A stretch of DNA of 64,000 nt, taken from contig JBBMOL010000038.1 in the NCBI GenBank assembly GCA_037954665.1, forward strand, positions 4,588,001 to 4,652,000, read 5' to 3'. Shown piece by piece: positions 36,238 to 47,762 of the stretch. Below the pieces are notes generated by a model. The model was not told where the DNA came from. It did not search any database and saw only the letters and a program-made list of their open reading frames with translations. Numbering within the stretch: the stretch's first letter is position 1; the number at the start of each line of letters is the position of its first letter. This DNA is from Laguncularia racemosa. Taxonomy: Eukaryota; Streptophyta; Magnoliopsida; Myrtales; Combretaceae. The translations under genes and the position numbers were made by a program.

Positions 36238-39200
36238 ATGTCTGAGGTTAAAATCATCTGCTATGCTCATGGAAATATCGTGGATGGAGTCGATGGGGTT
36301 TGCTATGATAGCCAACCGACGACAATGGTTGGAGTTTCTCTTGATTCAACTTATGAACATTGTTGGGAATTATTTGTACTCATCTTTAGATTGGTGTTGC
36401 GATCAACTAGATTGAATTGATCCATAGGTGTCCAATAATATATTGTAACATCTATCGTTACTATGCAATGCCTATTAGTGATAGTTATGGTGTACACCAA
36501 ATGTTAGCAAGTTCATTGGTGTAGCTTGGGTTTTATGGTTCTATTGAGTTGTATATGTAAATAAGCGAAATTAAGTTATCTGCTCTTATAGATACTAGTT
36601 TAGGACGGGATGATATAAATGATGATCCACTTCTAACTCAAGTACCTGAATCTCAATACATTGAAAGAAGCAGGTTGTAGTGGTAGTCAGCCCAAAATTC
36701 ATAACATTGGTATGGGTGAACCAATTAAGTAGACAGATGTTGAAAATGACATAACTTGTTGTACTTCTAGTAATGATTCAAGTTGTAACTCATTCAGTAA
36801 TGACGATAATGGGGAGAACGATGAAGGTTGGCTACAGACACTAGATGAGCCACATGAGTCAAGCCAAAGAAGGGATTGGTGGCTAGGGTTTCCTAATTAT
36901 GTTAATGCTCTTAGGAGGTCAAAAGTCATGCCATTCTTTATAGATGAAGTGGGTAATGGCTATGTGGATGATCAAAATACAAGCGAGGGGAACTGGAGCT
37001 TTAGCAATGAGTTTAAAATGGGAATGCGTTTTGAGACGAAAGAGCACTTGATATAGGCAATCAAAATACATCGCAAAGTAAATCATCATAACTATGTTAT
37101 AGATAAATCATCTCTAAAGTTTTGGGTTGTAGGTTGTGTTAGTAGCCACAACAACCGTAAATGGAGACTTTGTGCACGCTTGAAAAAGTACGCTAGGTAT
37201 TTTCAAATAACAAAGTTTGAGGGTCATCATACTTGTATTAACCCTAAAATTAACTAATATCACCCCTAATTAGACTCAACAACCAAGGCCAAATGTCTTA
37301 TATTGGAGGTAGAAGCAAATCTAAATGTGAAGATTAAACAATTGTAAATCTCCATTTATTAGGAGTTTAGATATACCATGAACCCTAAGAGAGTTCAAGA
37401 AGTATAGTAGAAAGCCATTGAACTCGTATATAGCAGGTGGGAGGATTCATATGTTATACTCCCACACTTACTGACCGTTATACAAGAGGCAAACTTAGGC
37501 ACAAGTATAAAGTGGAAATGCCCAGACACAAACAATCAAGAGTACATGATATTCAATAGTCATTGGGGCATTTAAACCATGCATTGTTGCATTTCCCCAT
37601 TGCAAGTATTATAGAAAACTAATCCCGTTGTAGGTATATGAAACTTCCAAATTAAATGGAATTTCCTAATGAATTTTTCTAATGTTTTCAAGCCACCAAT
37701 TACAATTGACTAAACTTTCTTGTACGGCGAATATAAGTAAAAGTTACTTATAGTAACAAGCTTAGATGGTGTGAACCACATAATACCTTTAGCATTTGCA
37801 CTGGTGGATGAAGAGTTCGAAGACACTTAGAGTTAGTTCTTGATTTTTTTTTATACTTGTTATTAAGAATCAAACCGATATTTGTTTAATCTCTAACTGT
37901 TAGGGAGGCATAAAGGCTATTTTACAAGACAAAAATGCAATATGGCTAAGGGGTTGGCCATGGCAATGATGCATCTACCATGTTGCAAGTAAATTTAACA
38001 AATATGTTAAGAGCGCTCAATGCAAAGACTTGTTGAAGAGGGCTATATTCCAGTTACAATTGAGTAGGTTCTAAAAGTATTACATAGAGATGTAGCAACT
38101 TAGTTCAATCACAAATAGATACTTCCGAGATCTTCATCTAAGTATGTGAACACTAGCTTACGATAAGGGAACTTGATTTGGAACTGAGACCTCAAATATG
38201 TCAAAAAGCTACAATTCTATGTTGAAAGGGGCAAGAAACTTACCTGTTGTCTCATTAGTGAAGAAGACATTTTGGAATTGCAATGACTCCTTCAACAGGC
38301 GAATGGCAAATGCATCTAAAGAACTAGCAAGTGGCCAAAAATCAATAAGGTGGTTGCCAAAAAGTTTGATAGGTGGCTAAAAGCTTCCAATGGATAGACA
38401 AGTTGTCATTGGTAGCACATAATTAGACTAACTGGACATTTCCCATCAATTGTTTTGATCAAGGCCACCAACAACAGCTATTCAAGGAAATCAGCTAAGA
38501 TCAACATGATTGAGGGATAATTTAGCGATCTAGTGCCTAATGCAAATGACATCACCATTTAGTAGTTTATAAGAGCAAATATTTTACAACTGATGGGAGA
38601 TATGATCCTTGTTGATTAATCACAAAACGTGGTGCATCCAATATTCCTCCTCCTCCTCCTCCTCCTTCCAACCTTCAAGCAGCGAAGCAATACATGTATA
38701 GAGTGGCATGCTTAACCTAGCTATACCGTTAACTTTATATTGCATCACATATGGAGGCATCTGGGATTAGTGGCTCATTGGTTATACCATAAGTTTGGGC
38801 ATGAGAGCACTTCCCTCATATTGCCCCTTTGCATCGTAAGGTGACAACACCAGTTAAGGATCAACCACTTATGTGCAAATGGGGTGTCGATTCCAATATC
38901 ATGCAATTTTTTACCCATGTAACTCATTTATTGACATGGTACTACAATGCCTTGATCATCAAGTCCCTAAGTAAGTATCGTCAACCTCCTTTACTTTTTT
39001 TTTACTTCCCTCTTAAAAATTTATGATTCTCGATTATTCTAACATATTAGCTTCTAGGCGGCTTGGGTCCCATACATGCATGCAGACATAGTGATGCTAC
39101 TAGCTTATTGTCGGGAGGGCAACGACATTTAACTTGCTGAATACCACTTATTTGCTTTCATGTCATCAAGATGTACTTTCCAAACTAGGTAGTTCACTAG

Positions 39201-40060
39201 TTTGGAGGCATCTAGATGATACCTCAATATACCAACACATTAACATAGCTCCATGAGCTTAACTTGTGGAGTAAGATTGAGATAAATCGGGTCACCACCC
39301 ACTCAGCCTTATTAGAGTAATGGCCAACTGTAAACATCAAATCATCCATTTAACTCCAACTTATGGCCTACCAAATAATATGGTCCCAAGGTATGTTGTC
39401 TGGTATTGAAAGATCACTCGATGGTACATAAGTCATATCGATGCCATGTTAAGTTACATGGTAAGTATCTGATCTTCCTATTCCATTATTTCCTATGTTT
39501 TATGTTATGCTAATTACTTATATTATGTTATTCTTTTCTGTAGGTTGATTTCAGTAAGTGTCTACCTCAAATGCCACATAGTAACATTTTATCTAAGGCA
39601 CTAGAGGTGGTTAAGGTAGTTCGTTGATTTGAGGGTGTGACTTTAGATGATGCACCACCTACTGCAAATGATGCTAATAAAGGGAAGGAGTCGCCACTAT
39701 CGCAGCCCCCTCAAAGATGACCTACTCAAGTTCGAAGCTGGAGTAGAGGACAAGGTTGTAAACGTGCTCAACTAGAGATTAGAGACGATCATGAGGACTT
39801 ACTTCCCGCATTCCCTACTTAGACGATAATGTATCATGACAAGCCAGGCCAACTTACACTAGTGTCTATGCCCATTTTCACTCCTTTCAAATAGTGTTCC
39901 AACTCTTACGCTACCACTTCCCTAACTCCACATAAGAGACAACCCAATTATGGCAATGGTAATATGGGTGAAGGTTTTACTTAGGTCGAGTTTACTCCTG
40001 TTCCTTTTCACATGCCTCTTCCACACAAGTCACCTAATTTAAGTTTAGATAACACTTAAA
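36238..40060 (+). pseudogene. MULE transposase remnant, possibly with a plant-mobile-domain tail
   Basis: The N-terminal part is open at 36238-36420 (EVKIICYAHGNIVDGVDGV), like the PB1-type start of plant MULE proteins. A MuDR DNA-binding segment follows at about 37000-37257 (MGMRFETKEHL, VVGCVSSHNNRKWRLCARL, FEGHHTC). The catalytic part runs from about 37690 (KPPITID-stop-TFLYGEYK, LDGVNHIIPLAFALVDEEFED) to 38380, including MLKGARNLPVVSLVKKTF in the open stretch 38198-38380. The glycine of the IDGT motif is a TGA and the SDR motif reads SN. From about 38830 to 39480 weak matches such as VVWYWKITRWYISHIDAM suggest a plant-mobile-domain-like tail; this second part is tentative. Stops and frameshifts are frequent throughout. 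Confidence 0.78.
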
Positions 40061-40214
40061 TTACACAAATAAATATGAATCAATGGTGCAACCTTAACCT
40101 GACCCTATACCAGATTATTAGAGTATACATATGTTCAGGCGAGTGATGAGGAGATAGCCTTAGCTTCGTGTTATATTATATGTTTTTAACCATTACTCTA
40201 TGGATGCTTGATCT

Positions 40215-40226
<12 letters not shown>

Positions 40227-40259
<33 letters not shown>
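40227..40259. repeat. AT microsatellite
   Basis: Uninterrupted AT dinucleotides preceded by a short ACAT run. Confidence 0.95.
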
Positions 40260-40264
<5 letters not shown>

Positions 40265-40660
40265 GTGTAATTAAAACTTTTCATTTCTTCATTTAGTTGT
40301 GTGTTATCCATTATCTTATATGATCTAAGAATTCAAAAATTGATGAAAACTATTGAATGGTGTACTCTTGTTATTGTCTTTGAGAATTTTTGCTCCATTG
40401 TGACTATCGATGCATGGATGGATCATTAGGTTAGTATATTGAATGTTTTTATAGCATTTTTAGAGTGTTATTGTAGGTTCTCTAAATTTTTTGTCCCTAC
40501 TAATTGCAAGGGCATTGTTATATGTAAATAATAGGAAAAACTTGGCACTTCAAATGCCAATTATACTAGATCTTAAATTAAAATGAGCACTTACTATTGT
40601 TATATATATATCAAGAAAATATAGGTACTTCAAGTGCCAATTTTATTTGAATTCAAACTA

Positions 40661-41468
40661 GATGTGGTATTTAAAGTGAGGAAAATGAATAAATAATTCT
40701 TTTAAAACATGACGACTGTTTCATTCTGAATTAAAACAGAAGAATTCAAAATTAGATCAATGGAAAAATTTGTTATAGAGTCATTATAAGTACAATTTAT
40801 CTTCTATTATATCATATCAACATAAATCCTCTAACTTAGGGTCAAACCTAATAGAATAATTCATAAAACTTAATGTGATCATAGGGGTTTTAACTAAAGA
40901 GAGATTCCAATTAATTAAACTAGTTAGATGTTAACAACTTAAGAGAGATATTAATACACATTAGGAACTCACATAGTCCAATGAATTGAATTGAGATTTA
41001 TAGATTACGTAGGCATTCTAGAGGAATTAATATATGAAAAAATTAATAAATTCTTAATTAATTTTAATTATCTTTTATTTATATATCCCATTATTTGTTT
41101 TATGTTAATTAGATTAATTTAGTTTAATTAGTTTAGTTTTAACTTAGTGTTAGCAGTTTGAATAATTTAGCTTGAATTGATCGGTCAGACAATAGAAGGA
41201 AGGGGAATCATCAGTACTTAATTCATTAGTCCCTGTGGGTTAAACCTGGTTCTTACCAGTATTATGCTATACACACGTGCCTAGTATACTTGCCAATAAA
41301 AATATATGCTTTTATTGAGAGTAAAGAAATAGGAAGTGAGTATGTGTATACCGATACATTTTCTCTCTCTCGCTCTCTACTTGCTGCATTTTTTCTTTCT
41401 TTTGGTTAAATCTTGCTATCTGCTAAGTGCTATGGTAATGTAGGATATCTTGTTTTGAGCCTTAATTG
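40661..41468. other. AT-rich spacer
   Basis: No gene or clear repeat. A short CT/CG-rich microsatellite-like patch occurs at 41365-41380. Confidence 0.5.
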
Positions 41469-42109
41469 TAGGGGTAGGAATGGATCGCATTGGTTTGATT
41501 TTTTCTCGAAATGACACCAAATAATAAAAATGCAATTTGGTTTTCATCGCTTCAAACCAAGCCATACGATTTGGTTTCATATTTTTCCAAACCATAAAAT
41601 TTTGGTTTAATTTATGAATTAAACCATATTTTATTTTCTAAAAAAAAAATATTTTCTTAACATGTAATCTCATATGAATAATATTAAATTACTTAATAAT
41701 AACATATGTAATATCATATAAGAGATTAAAAATTTTAAAATATTTAATATAACTAATTTATTTCTCAAACTAGTATATAATATGAAATTTGAGTTAAACT
41801 ATATACATATTTATTAAATTATGACTATAAAATTTAAATACATATATTTTTCAATAATGGTAGATTAAAAATTCTTTTAAATATTATATTATAATTAAAA
41901 AATTCTAATTATAAGTAAAATATCATTTTATTTTTTTCAAAATAATTTGGTTCGAATTACCCTTCCAAACCAACCATAAATTTTTTGCTTGGTTCAAATT
42001 GAAAAATTTTCAAACCAAATTACAAAAAAAAAAAAAAACCATATTTTTTGTTTAATTTGGTTCAATTTGAGGATTGATTCGGTTTGGTCGATTTTTTTGC
42101 TCGCCCCTA
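41469..42109. mobile_element. hAT-like non-autonomous element
   Basis: Left end TAGGGGTAGGAA and right end TTGCTCGCCCCTA form imperfect terminal inverted repeats of the TAGGGGTGAGCA type. The flanking 8-mers CTTAATTG and CTTGGTTG match at 6 of 8 positions, as expected for an aged hAT target duplication. Internal sequence is built of mirror-image words such as GGTTTGGTT and AACCAAACC around a very AT-rich core. No coding capacity. Confidence 0.65.
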
Positions 42110-42532
42110 CTTGGTTGTATAAGAGACAATGGAGGTGACAATTTGGTCATTGTTTCATCTTAGGATGTAATAAAGGGAGAGTGGAGAGTGAAGAATGCAT
42201 TGAAATTTCGCGTTAAGTTTTTTTTTTTTAAAATAAGTAGAGCATGCAAATTTATAAAATAACTAGTCTATTAAAGTAAGTGTCAACTAAATTTTAGAGT
42301 TAATCTCAGTAATATGCTTAAGATGTTAAATTATTATTTTAGTGAATACAAAAGGGATTTTGTTTTAGATTCAAAATGAAAAGACATTGGAAACACAAGT
42401 TATAAAAAAAAAAAACTAATAAATAAATACAAGTAGTGGGTTGGGAATCAAGTTCCCTATTAGGCTTATGGGGCAAGTTTCGTGTATTTTATGGAAAATC
42501 CTATAAAGTTTAGGGTAGGTTTTAGTGGGGCT

Positions 42533-43294
42533 GCAAATGAGCTAAGCTAAGTAAGCTTTGTAAGACTTAAGTTTAGCTCGTTAGAAAAATTATTGAGCTT
42601 GAACCGAGTAAAGCTTGAACCAAGTTTAGAAATTATAAGCTTGAACTCGAGCTTAAACTTGTTAAGGAATTTAAAGCTTGAGCTCAGCTCATTTAGATAA
42701 ATGAGCCAAAGCTCTTTCATCTAAACCAGTCTAAACTTGAGCTCACAAGTTTGGTTATAAATCTGTTCACAAGCCTACATATTAACATTATAAATAAAAG
42801 CTTACTAATGAGTCTATTAGCGAGTCAATTTGTTAATAATATAAATAAGAGTTTACTCACAAATCTGTTAACAAGCTAACTTGTTAATAATATAAATGAG
42901 AGTCTACTCATCAATTTATTTGCGAACTTACTCACTAGGCTGCTTGCAAGTAAACTTATTAACAATATAAACAAATTTGCTCGCAAGCTCATACATTAGC
43001 TTATTAACAATATAATCGAGCCTACTCTCAAGCCAACGTATGAACTTAAATAGAAGCCTACTCTCAATTATAAACTTATTAACAATATAAATAAATTTGC
43101 TCGCAAGCTCATAAATTAGCTTATTAACAATATCATCGAGCCTACTCTCGAACCGACATATGAGCTTAAATAGAAGTCTAACGTTGACTTGTTTAAATAA
43201 ATGAGCTTTATTTTAAGCTCAAACTTGGCTTATTTACTAATCAAACTTGAATTGAGCTAAGCTTGAGTAACTCCACTTAGTTACAACCCTATGT
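42533..43294. mobile_element. Non-autonomous DNA element with sub-terminal repeats
   Basis: Starts GGGGCTGCAAATGAGCT and ends TTACAACCCT, giving short imperfect inverted termini. The arms are dense in AGCTTGAGCT-type words. Between 42770 and 43150 a unit containing TTATTAACAATATAA recurs four or more times, with one pair (TTTGCTCGCAAGCTCATA at 42967 and 43087) about 120 bp apart. A target duplication could not be fixed (5 of 8 match at best), so class is uncertain; hAT-like is the closest. Confidence 0.5.
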
Positions 43295-44368
43295 TTCAAG
43301 CAACTTTATAAAGTAATGGAATAAATACTAAGTTAACTAAACCTGTCTCAATTGCATCCTATCTTTTCCTTTTCTCGTCTACCACAACCACATATCGTTT
43401 TCTTGCTTGCAAGTAAAGTCAACGAAGAGGAGAAGTTGTTTCTTACATTTTCTCCGGGGCTCAATAAGGTTCCTTCCATATGTTTTGGTATTTTATGTTG
43501 TTTAAGAGTCCTTTCCACAAACAAAGATGTTTTGAATTCAAAGATTTTATTCTCACATCTCCATATGTTTATAAATTTTTTAAGATGAGACATAAGCTTT
43601 TGGTTTAATCATCATTTGGTTAATTGATCATTATTTTGATGAAGATTTGTTTAGTAAATATTTAATTGTGCATGTATATTGATTATTTTTTTTTATTTTC
43701 CCCTTTTTTTATATATTGAGTACTCATGGTTCGACCTATTTTGGTAAAGAAAAAAAAATTCTATAGCATGGAATATGTTTTGCTTAATCCGTTGTTTAAT
43801 ATAAATTTAACTATAGTGACCCTTATTTAATTATTCTTAATTGTGAGTCCTTAAACTATGTATCTAAAAGAGAGAAGCATACATGGAAATAGTAAATGAA
43901 ATTATGTGAGATCATATTCTTAAGCGAGTTCAATTTGTGAACATTGTTAAATAAGAGTAAAGTCTTGCAAGAGGCACCATTGTGGACAATTCTAAACCTC
44001 AATATATATCGGGGTCTCATTCTGTTATATTCTCATATTTTCTTTATGTTTTCAATCTAATCATGTTAATATGCCTAATGTCTATTTATATTAAAACATT
44101 CCACTTTGCTATGTATAAAATTCCCTAATTAATATATCTTTTGTTATACATTGTGTAGTTAATTATGATATTATATAAATTGGAAATTTAAGAGCGACAA
44201 TGAAGCAATGGTGCAAAAAGATTGGGAGACAGTCGAGAACAAGTGGGTGAAGATGGATTGACTGAGAAAAGTTGGTTATTAATTAAGTAATTGATTACAT
44301 TTAAAGTTAGGCACCGTTAATATGAGTGTATCATCTACTAATTATTATATTATTTTTTCTCATATTTA
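43295..44368. other. AT-rich spacer
   Basis: Open stretches of about 80 codons exist on both strands at 43348-43593, but neither resembles a known family and they are antisense to each other. Nothing else supportable. Confidence 0.45.
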
Positions 44369-44695
44369 CAGTGTGTTTGGCAATTTATAATTCAGTAGAA
44401 AAGAACAGAAAAAAATAGTAGAAAAGAAAAGAATGAAAAAAAGAATAAAGTATAATTATTATTTTGTATTTGATAATATATAAAGAAAATGGAAAGAAAC
44501 GAAGAGAAATAAAGTTAATAATAAATAAAATTATTTTTATTATTTTAATGGCTAATATTATAAAATAATGATTTTATAATTATATTATATTTTTATTTAA
44601 TTTTAAAAAATGATTTAAATATAAAATATTTCTACTTATTTCTCTACTCTTTAGTTGAGTTGCTACTCGTAACGTTTTTATCCAACACACAGTGT
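44369..44695. mobile_element. MITE of the GTGTTTGG type upstream of REM gene C
   Basis: Left end CAGTGTGTTTGGCA and right end TCCAACACACAGTG are imperfect inverted termini around an A-rich interior. It lies about 0.45 kb before the start of gene C. Related ends occur in the intron insertion at 45289-45671. Superfamily not assigned. Confidence 0.55.
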
Positions 44696-45152
44696 TGCTT
44701 TTTACCTAAAAGTTACTACACGTATAATTTCTACGTTTCTCTTGCCATTTTCGTCCTTTTATAACGATCGGGAACCAAGCCAACCAACAGGTGCAGTGCT
44801 TCTGGTCGCAAGTATTAAAGAGAGCAAGTGCTCAAATGCCATGGATTGCCTTGCCGTACCAAACAAAGTGCTAGGATGCCCACGTAATGACAAATGCTTC
44901 CAAGTTCGAGTCTTTGACCATAAATCTTCAAATGAATGAGGTACATTAATGATATAGTAGTGCAGAGTATTATATGTATGAACAGGGCATATGGAAGAAG
45001 CACCTGCTTTTGGATATGGAAGCCTAAGCCGACGGACAAAGAGTTAGGCGTACCATCCTTCTTCTTCCGCCATAAAGAATCGACAGAAAGGTAGAAGCTA
45101 GTGAGTCCCTTCTCAACTCTACTCGGTTCGACACAGCGACTTCACTACTCAA

Positions 45153-47762
45153 ATGGAAGAAGCAGAAGCTCGGCTTAAGTATTTCGAGTCTCAAACTCCT
45201 CGTTTCTTCAAGATCATTCTCCATGATACCCTTCAAAATGGCATCCTTGTAAGACCTCCCTTTTTTACATCTCTCTCCATGTCTTTTATTGTGTTTGGTT
45301 GGAAGAAATGGAGCCGAACGTTAGAGAAATGGGTAGAAATGGAAAGAAAGGGGGAGGAGATGTAAAGTAATGTCTGTTTCCGTTTTCTTATTGGTTTTGC
45401 GGGAAATTATAAGAAATAAATTCAGTCTTTTGGAAAGTTACCTTTTCTTTTTTTTTAAAATTTATTTTTATGAGGAATAATTTTGTAATTATCCTTTTAT
45501 TTCCATCTGTTTTCAATATTTTTCATTCCATTTTAATTGTCCTCGAATTGAAAATATTTCCCTTCATTCCTTTTTTTTTTTTCCACCCATTCACTCTTTA
45601 CAAGTTATTAAACATATTTTTTTATTTAAATTTTCTTCATTTTTCCTTTCATTTCCACAGTCCAAACACAGTATTTGCCTTGTGCATGATTTCAGGGTTT
45701 TTTTTTTCCAATTAAAAGAAAATTATCTATGCAGGGAATCCCAAAGAGCTTTATCCGAAAATATGGAACAAGTTTATGTTCGAACAAGATTTTCTTAAGG
45801 GTCCCATCTGGTGATTTATGGGAAGTGGAGTTACTTAGGGAAGAAGATGGTGGTGACATGTGGTGGTTGCGTAATGGTTGGCAAGAGTTTGTAGAGTTCT
45901 ATGACATAAAGTTTGGTCATTTCTTAGTTTTTGGTTACCAAGGGAACTCACAATTTCAAGTTCTCATATTTGATTGGACTACTTCAGAGATTAAGTACCC
46001 CTATAGACCAGAACATGACAAAGAACACAATGCTGATGTCGGTCCTTGCTTGTTCTCTGTGAAGCCTGATATAGAAGAAACCGATGCCCAAATGTTGGTT
46101 AATCATAATCCTTCTAGAATCAATGAATCCGATAAGAATACAGACTGCACGGGAAAAGGGTCTAGAGGTATATCAAATCTGTTTCACATAAGAGAATAAT
46201 TTTCATGTAAATGCTTTTGTTTTGGTGATTCATATGGCTTTGCTAATCTTATGGCAGATTATGATCATGTCAATGGTGAGTTAGGAACCAGTACAAGATT
46301 TAGCCCAAATAAGTCCAGAGAAAAAGCTGAAGCAATTATTAGAAGCACAGCTTTTGATTCCCAGAATCCATACTTTCGAATCACCATGCGAACAACTTAT
46401 GTTAACAAAAATTATGCTTTGGTGAGCTTTGTTGAACATACCTTACTTGTGAAATATTGCAATCAGTACAATAAGAGAACTTTCTCTTGAAAAGAAGGTT
46501 TTTTCAGTAGGTTTGTCCTTTTTTTTTTCCCTCTTTTTTCCCCTTCTCATTTCTTGTGTTGTTATTTTTATTCGATTTTTTTCATAGTGCAGCATCTGCC
46601 TGGTAAATTTATAACGGATCATATTGGACAAAGGATTTTTTATCTGAAACTTTCTGTTCCTTGTGGGAGATTCTGGATTTTGAAGTGTCATGTAAGAATG
46701 CGTGGCAATGAGCATGTAGCAAGAATCCAGCAAGGTTGGAAGTCTTTTGTGAAGGACAACAATTTGGCGTTAGGTGATGTCTGTATCTTTGAGTTGATTG
46801 ATAATGTTAAAGTTCATTTTCAAGTAACCATTTTCAGAGTTGCTGCGGATAGAAGTTGCAGTTCTTTTCCTGGTAAGTTGATAAACAACATTGTTCTGAT
46901 TTTTACCAGTCAACATAAATCTGGTCATGGGAGAAGTTATATGATCCATGTTTTACTCTATACGATCAATAGGATATTTAAACATTAAGAAATGTCCTCA
47001 AGCTAGTTGTAATTGTGCAGGCAAATGATTTCGGATATTCCTTGAGATTTCACTATCATGTCGATTTCTATTTGCAAATTTTCCCTTAATGAAAGTTTTA
47101 TTAAAAGGACAAGAGTTTAAATTATGTAGTCAAGTCAGAGTTCGGAGGATGCAATGTTACACAAGGGTCCCAGAAAGCTCCCTGCCATGAAGCGTCTAGT
47201 TCTATTATTCCGTATGCAACTACAAGCAGTCACCCTTCCAAGAATCCTTCCTTCAAGCTTGTTATGACTGAAGCTCGCGTGAAGAGTTCGAAAGTGGTGA
47301 GTTCATGTCAAATTGCTATATCCGCGCATGTTCATTATGATAATTAGTTGCTTTCTTCTTGATCCTGCATTAAGAAGAAAGTACGATCCTTCATCTATAA
47401 GAGAGAAATAAATAAATAAATAAAAGAATGAAAATCGGATATTGTCGAGATGAGTAATATGCCCGTTTATGATGCAGCCTGTCCCAGCTGGGTTTGTGAA
47501 GCATTTAAAGCCAGGGGCACAGGTTATGACCCTTGAAGTTGCTGGTAGATTGTGGCATGTAAAGGTTTGTTTCTATCGACGGCGAGCCAGAGAGGCTTTT
47601 TTCTCAGCCGGTTGGACCAACTTTGCAAAGGAAAACTGTCTGCAAGTTGGAGACGTATGCATCTTTGAGCTTATCGAGAGGGAAGAAGTGGTCGCTAAGG
47701 TCTCCATCCAGAGAAGAGGCAGTACAGAAGTCTGCTCGGACAGTAAGAGTCCCAACATGTAG
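45153..47762 (+). CDS. REM gene C: B3-domain transcription factor, three B3 domains
   Basis: Predicted 474-residue nuclear DNA-binding protein. Exons: 45153-45248, 45735-46167, 46258-46421, 46593-46872, 47130-47296, 47478-47762; every junction is GT-AG and in frame. B3 domain 1 spans exons 1-2 (TPRFFKIILHDTLQ, LRVPSGDLWEVEL, FGHFLVFGYQGNSQFQVLIF). Domain 2 spans exons 3-4 (YFRITMRTTYV, LKLSVPCGRFW, GDVCIFELIDN). Domain 3 spans exons 5-6 (SFKLVMTEARVK, TLEVAGRLWHVKVCF, GDVCIFELIEREE). Exon 4 is 280 nt and exon 5 is 167 nt, identical in length to genes B and D. Intron 1 is about 370 bp longer than in gene B because of a MITE. Unlike the other copies no PPR sequence lies upstream. It converges on gene D. 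Confidence 0.88.
45289..45671. mobile_element. MITE inserted in intron 1 of REM gene C
   Basis: Starts TTGTGTTTGGTTGGAAGAAATG and ends CATTTCCACAGTCCAAACACA, forming imperfect inverted ends. Its length accounts for the difference between this intron (486 bp) and the same intron in gene B (112 bp). No coding capacity; target duplication unclear. Confidence 0.6.

Larger units (their letters stand above)
34380..40660 (+). mobile_element. Mutator-like element (MULE), decayed
   Basis: Outer limits are approximate. At the left a near-palindrome, CTTGAAATCGGCATTTCAAG, lies at 34384-34403; at the right the related words GGCACTTCAAATGCCAA and GGTACTTCAAGTGCCAA lie near 40545 and 40620. Between them are a 5' region with a CT microsatellite (34480-34500) and leader-like DNA, the transposase remnant at 36238-40060, and an AT microsatellite. 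Long terminal inverted repeats and a 9-bp target duplication could not be confirmed, so only the coding part is firm. Confidence 0.55.

Noticed and set aside
43348..43593. Open frames of about 80 codons on both strands
   Set aside because: Mutually antisense, no recognised motif, no intron or promoter context; could be an old exon but not supportable.
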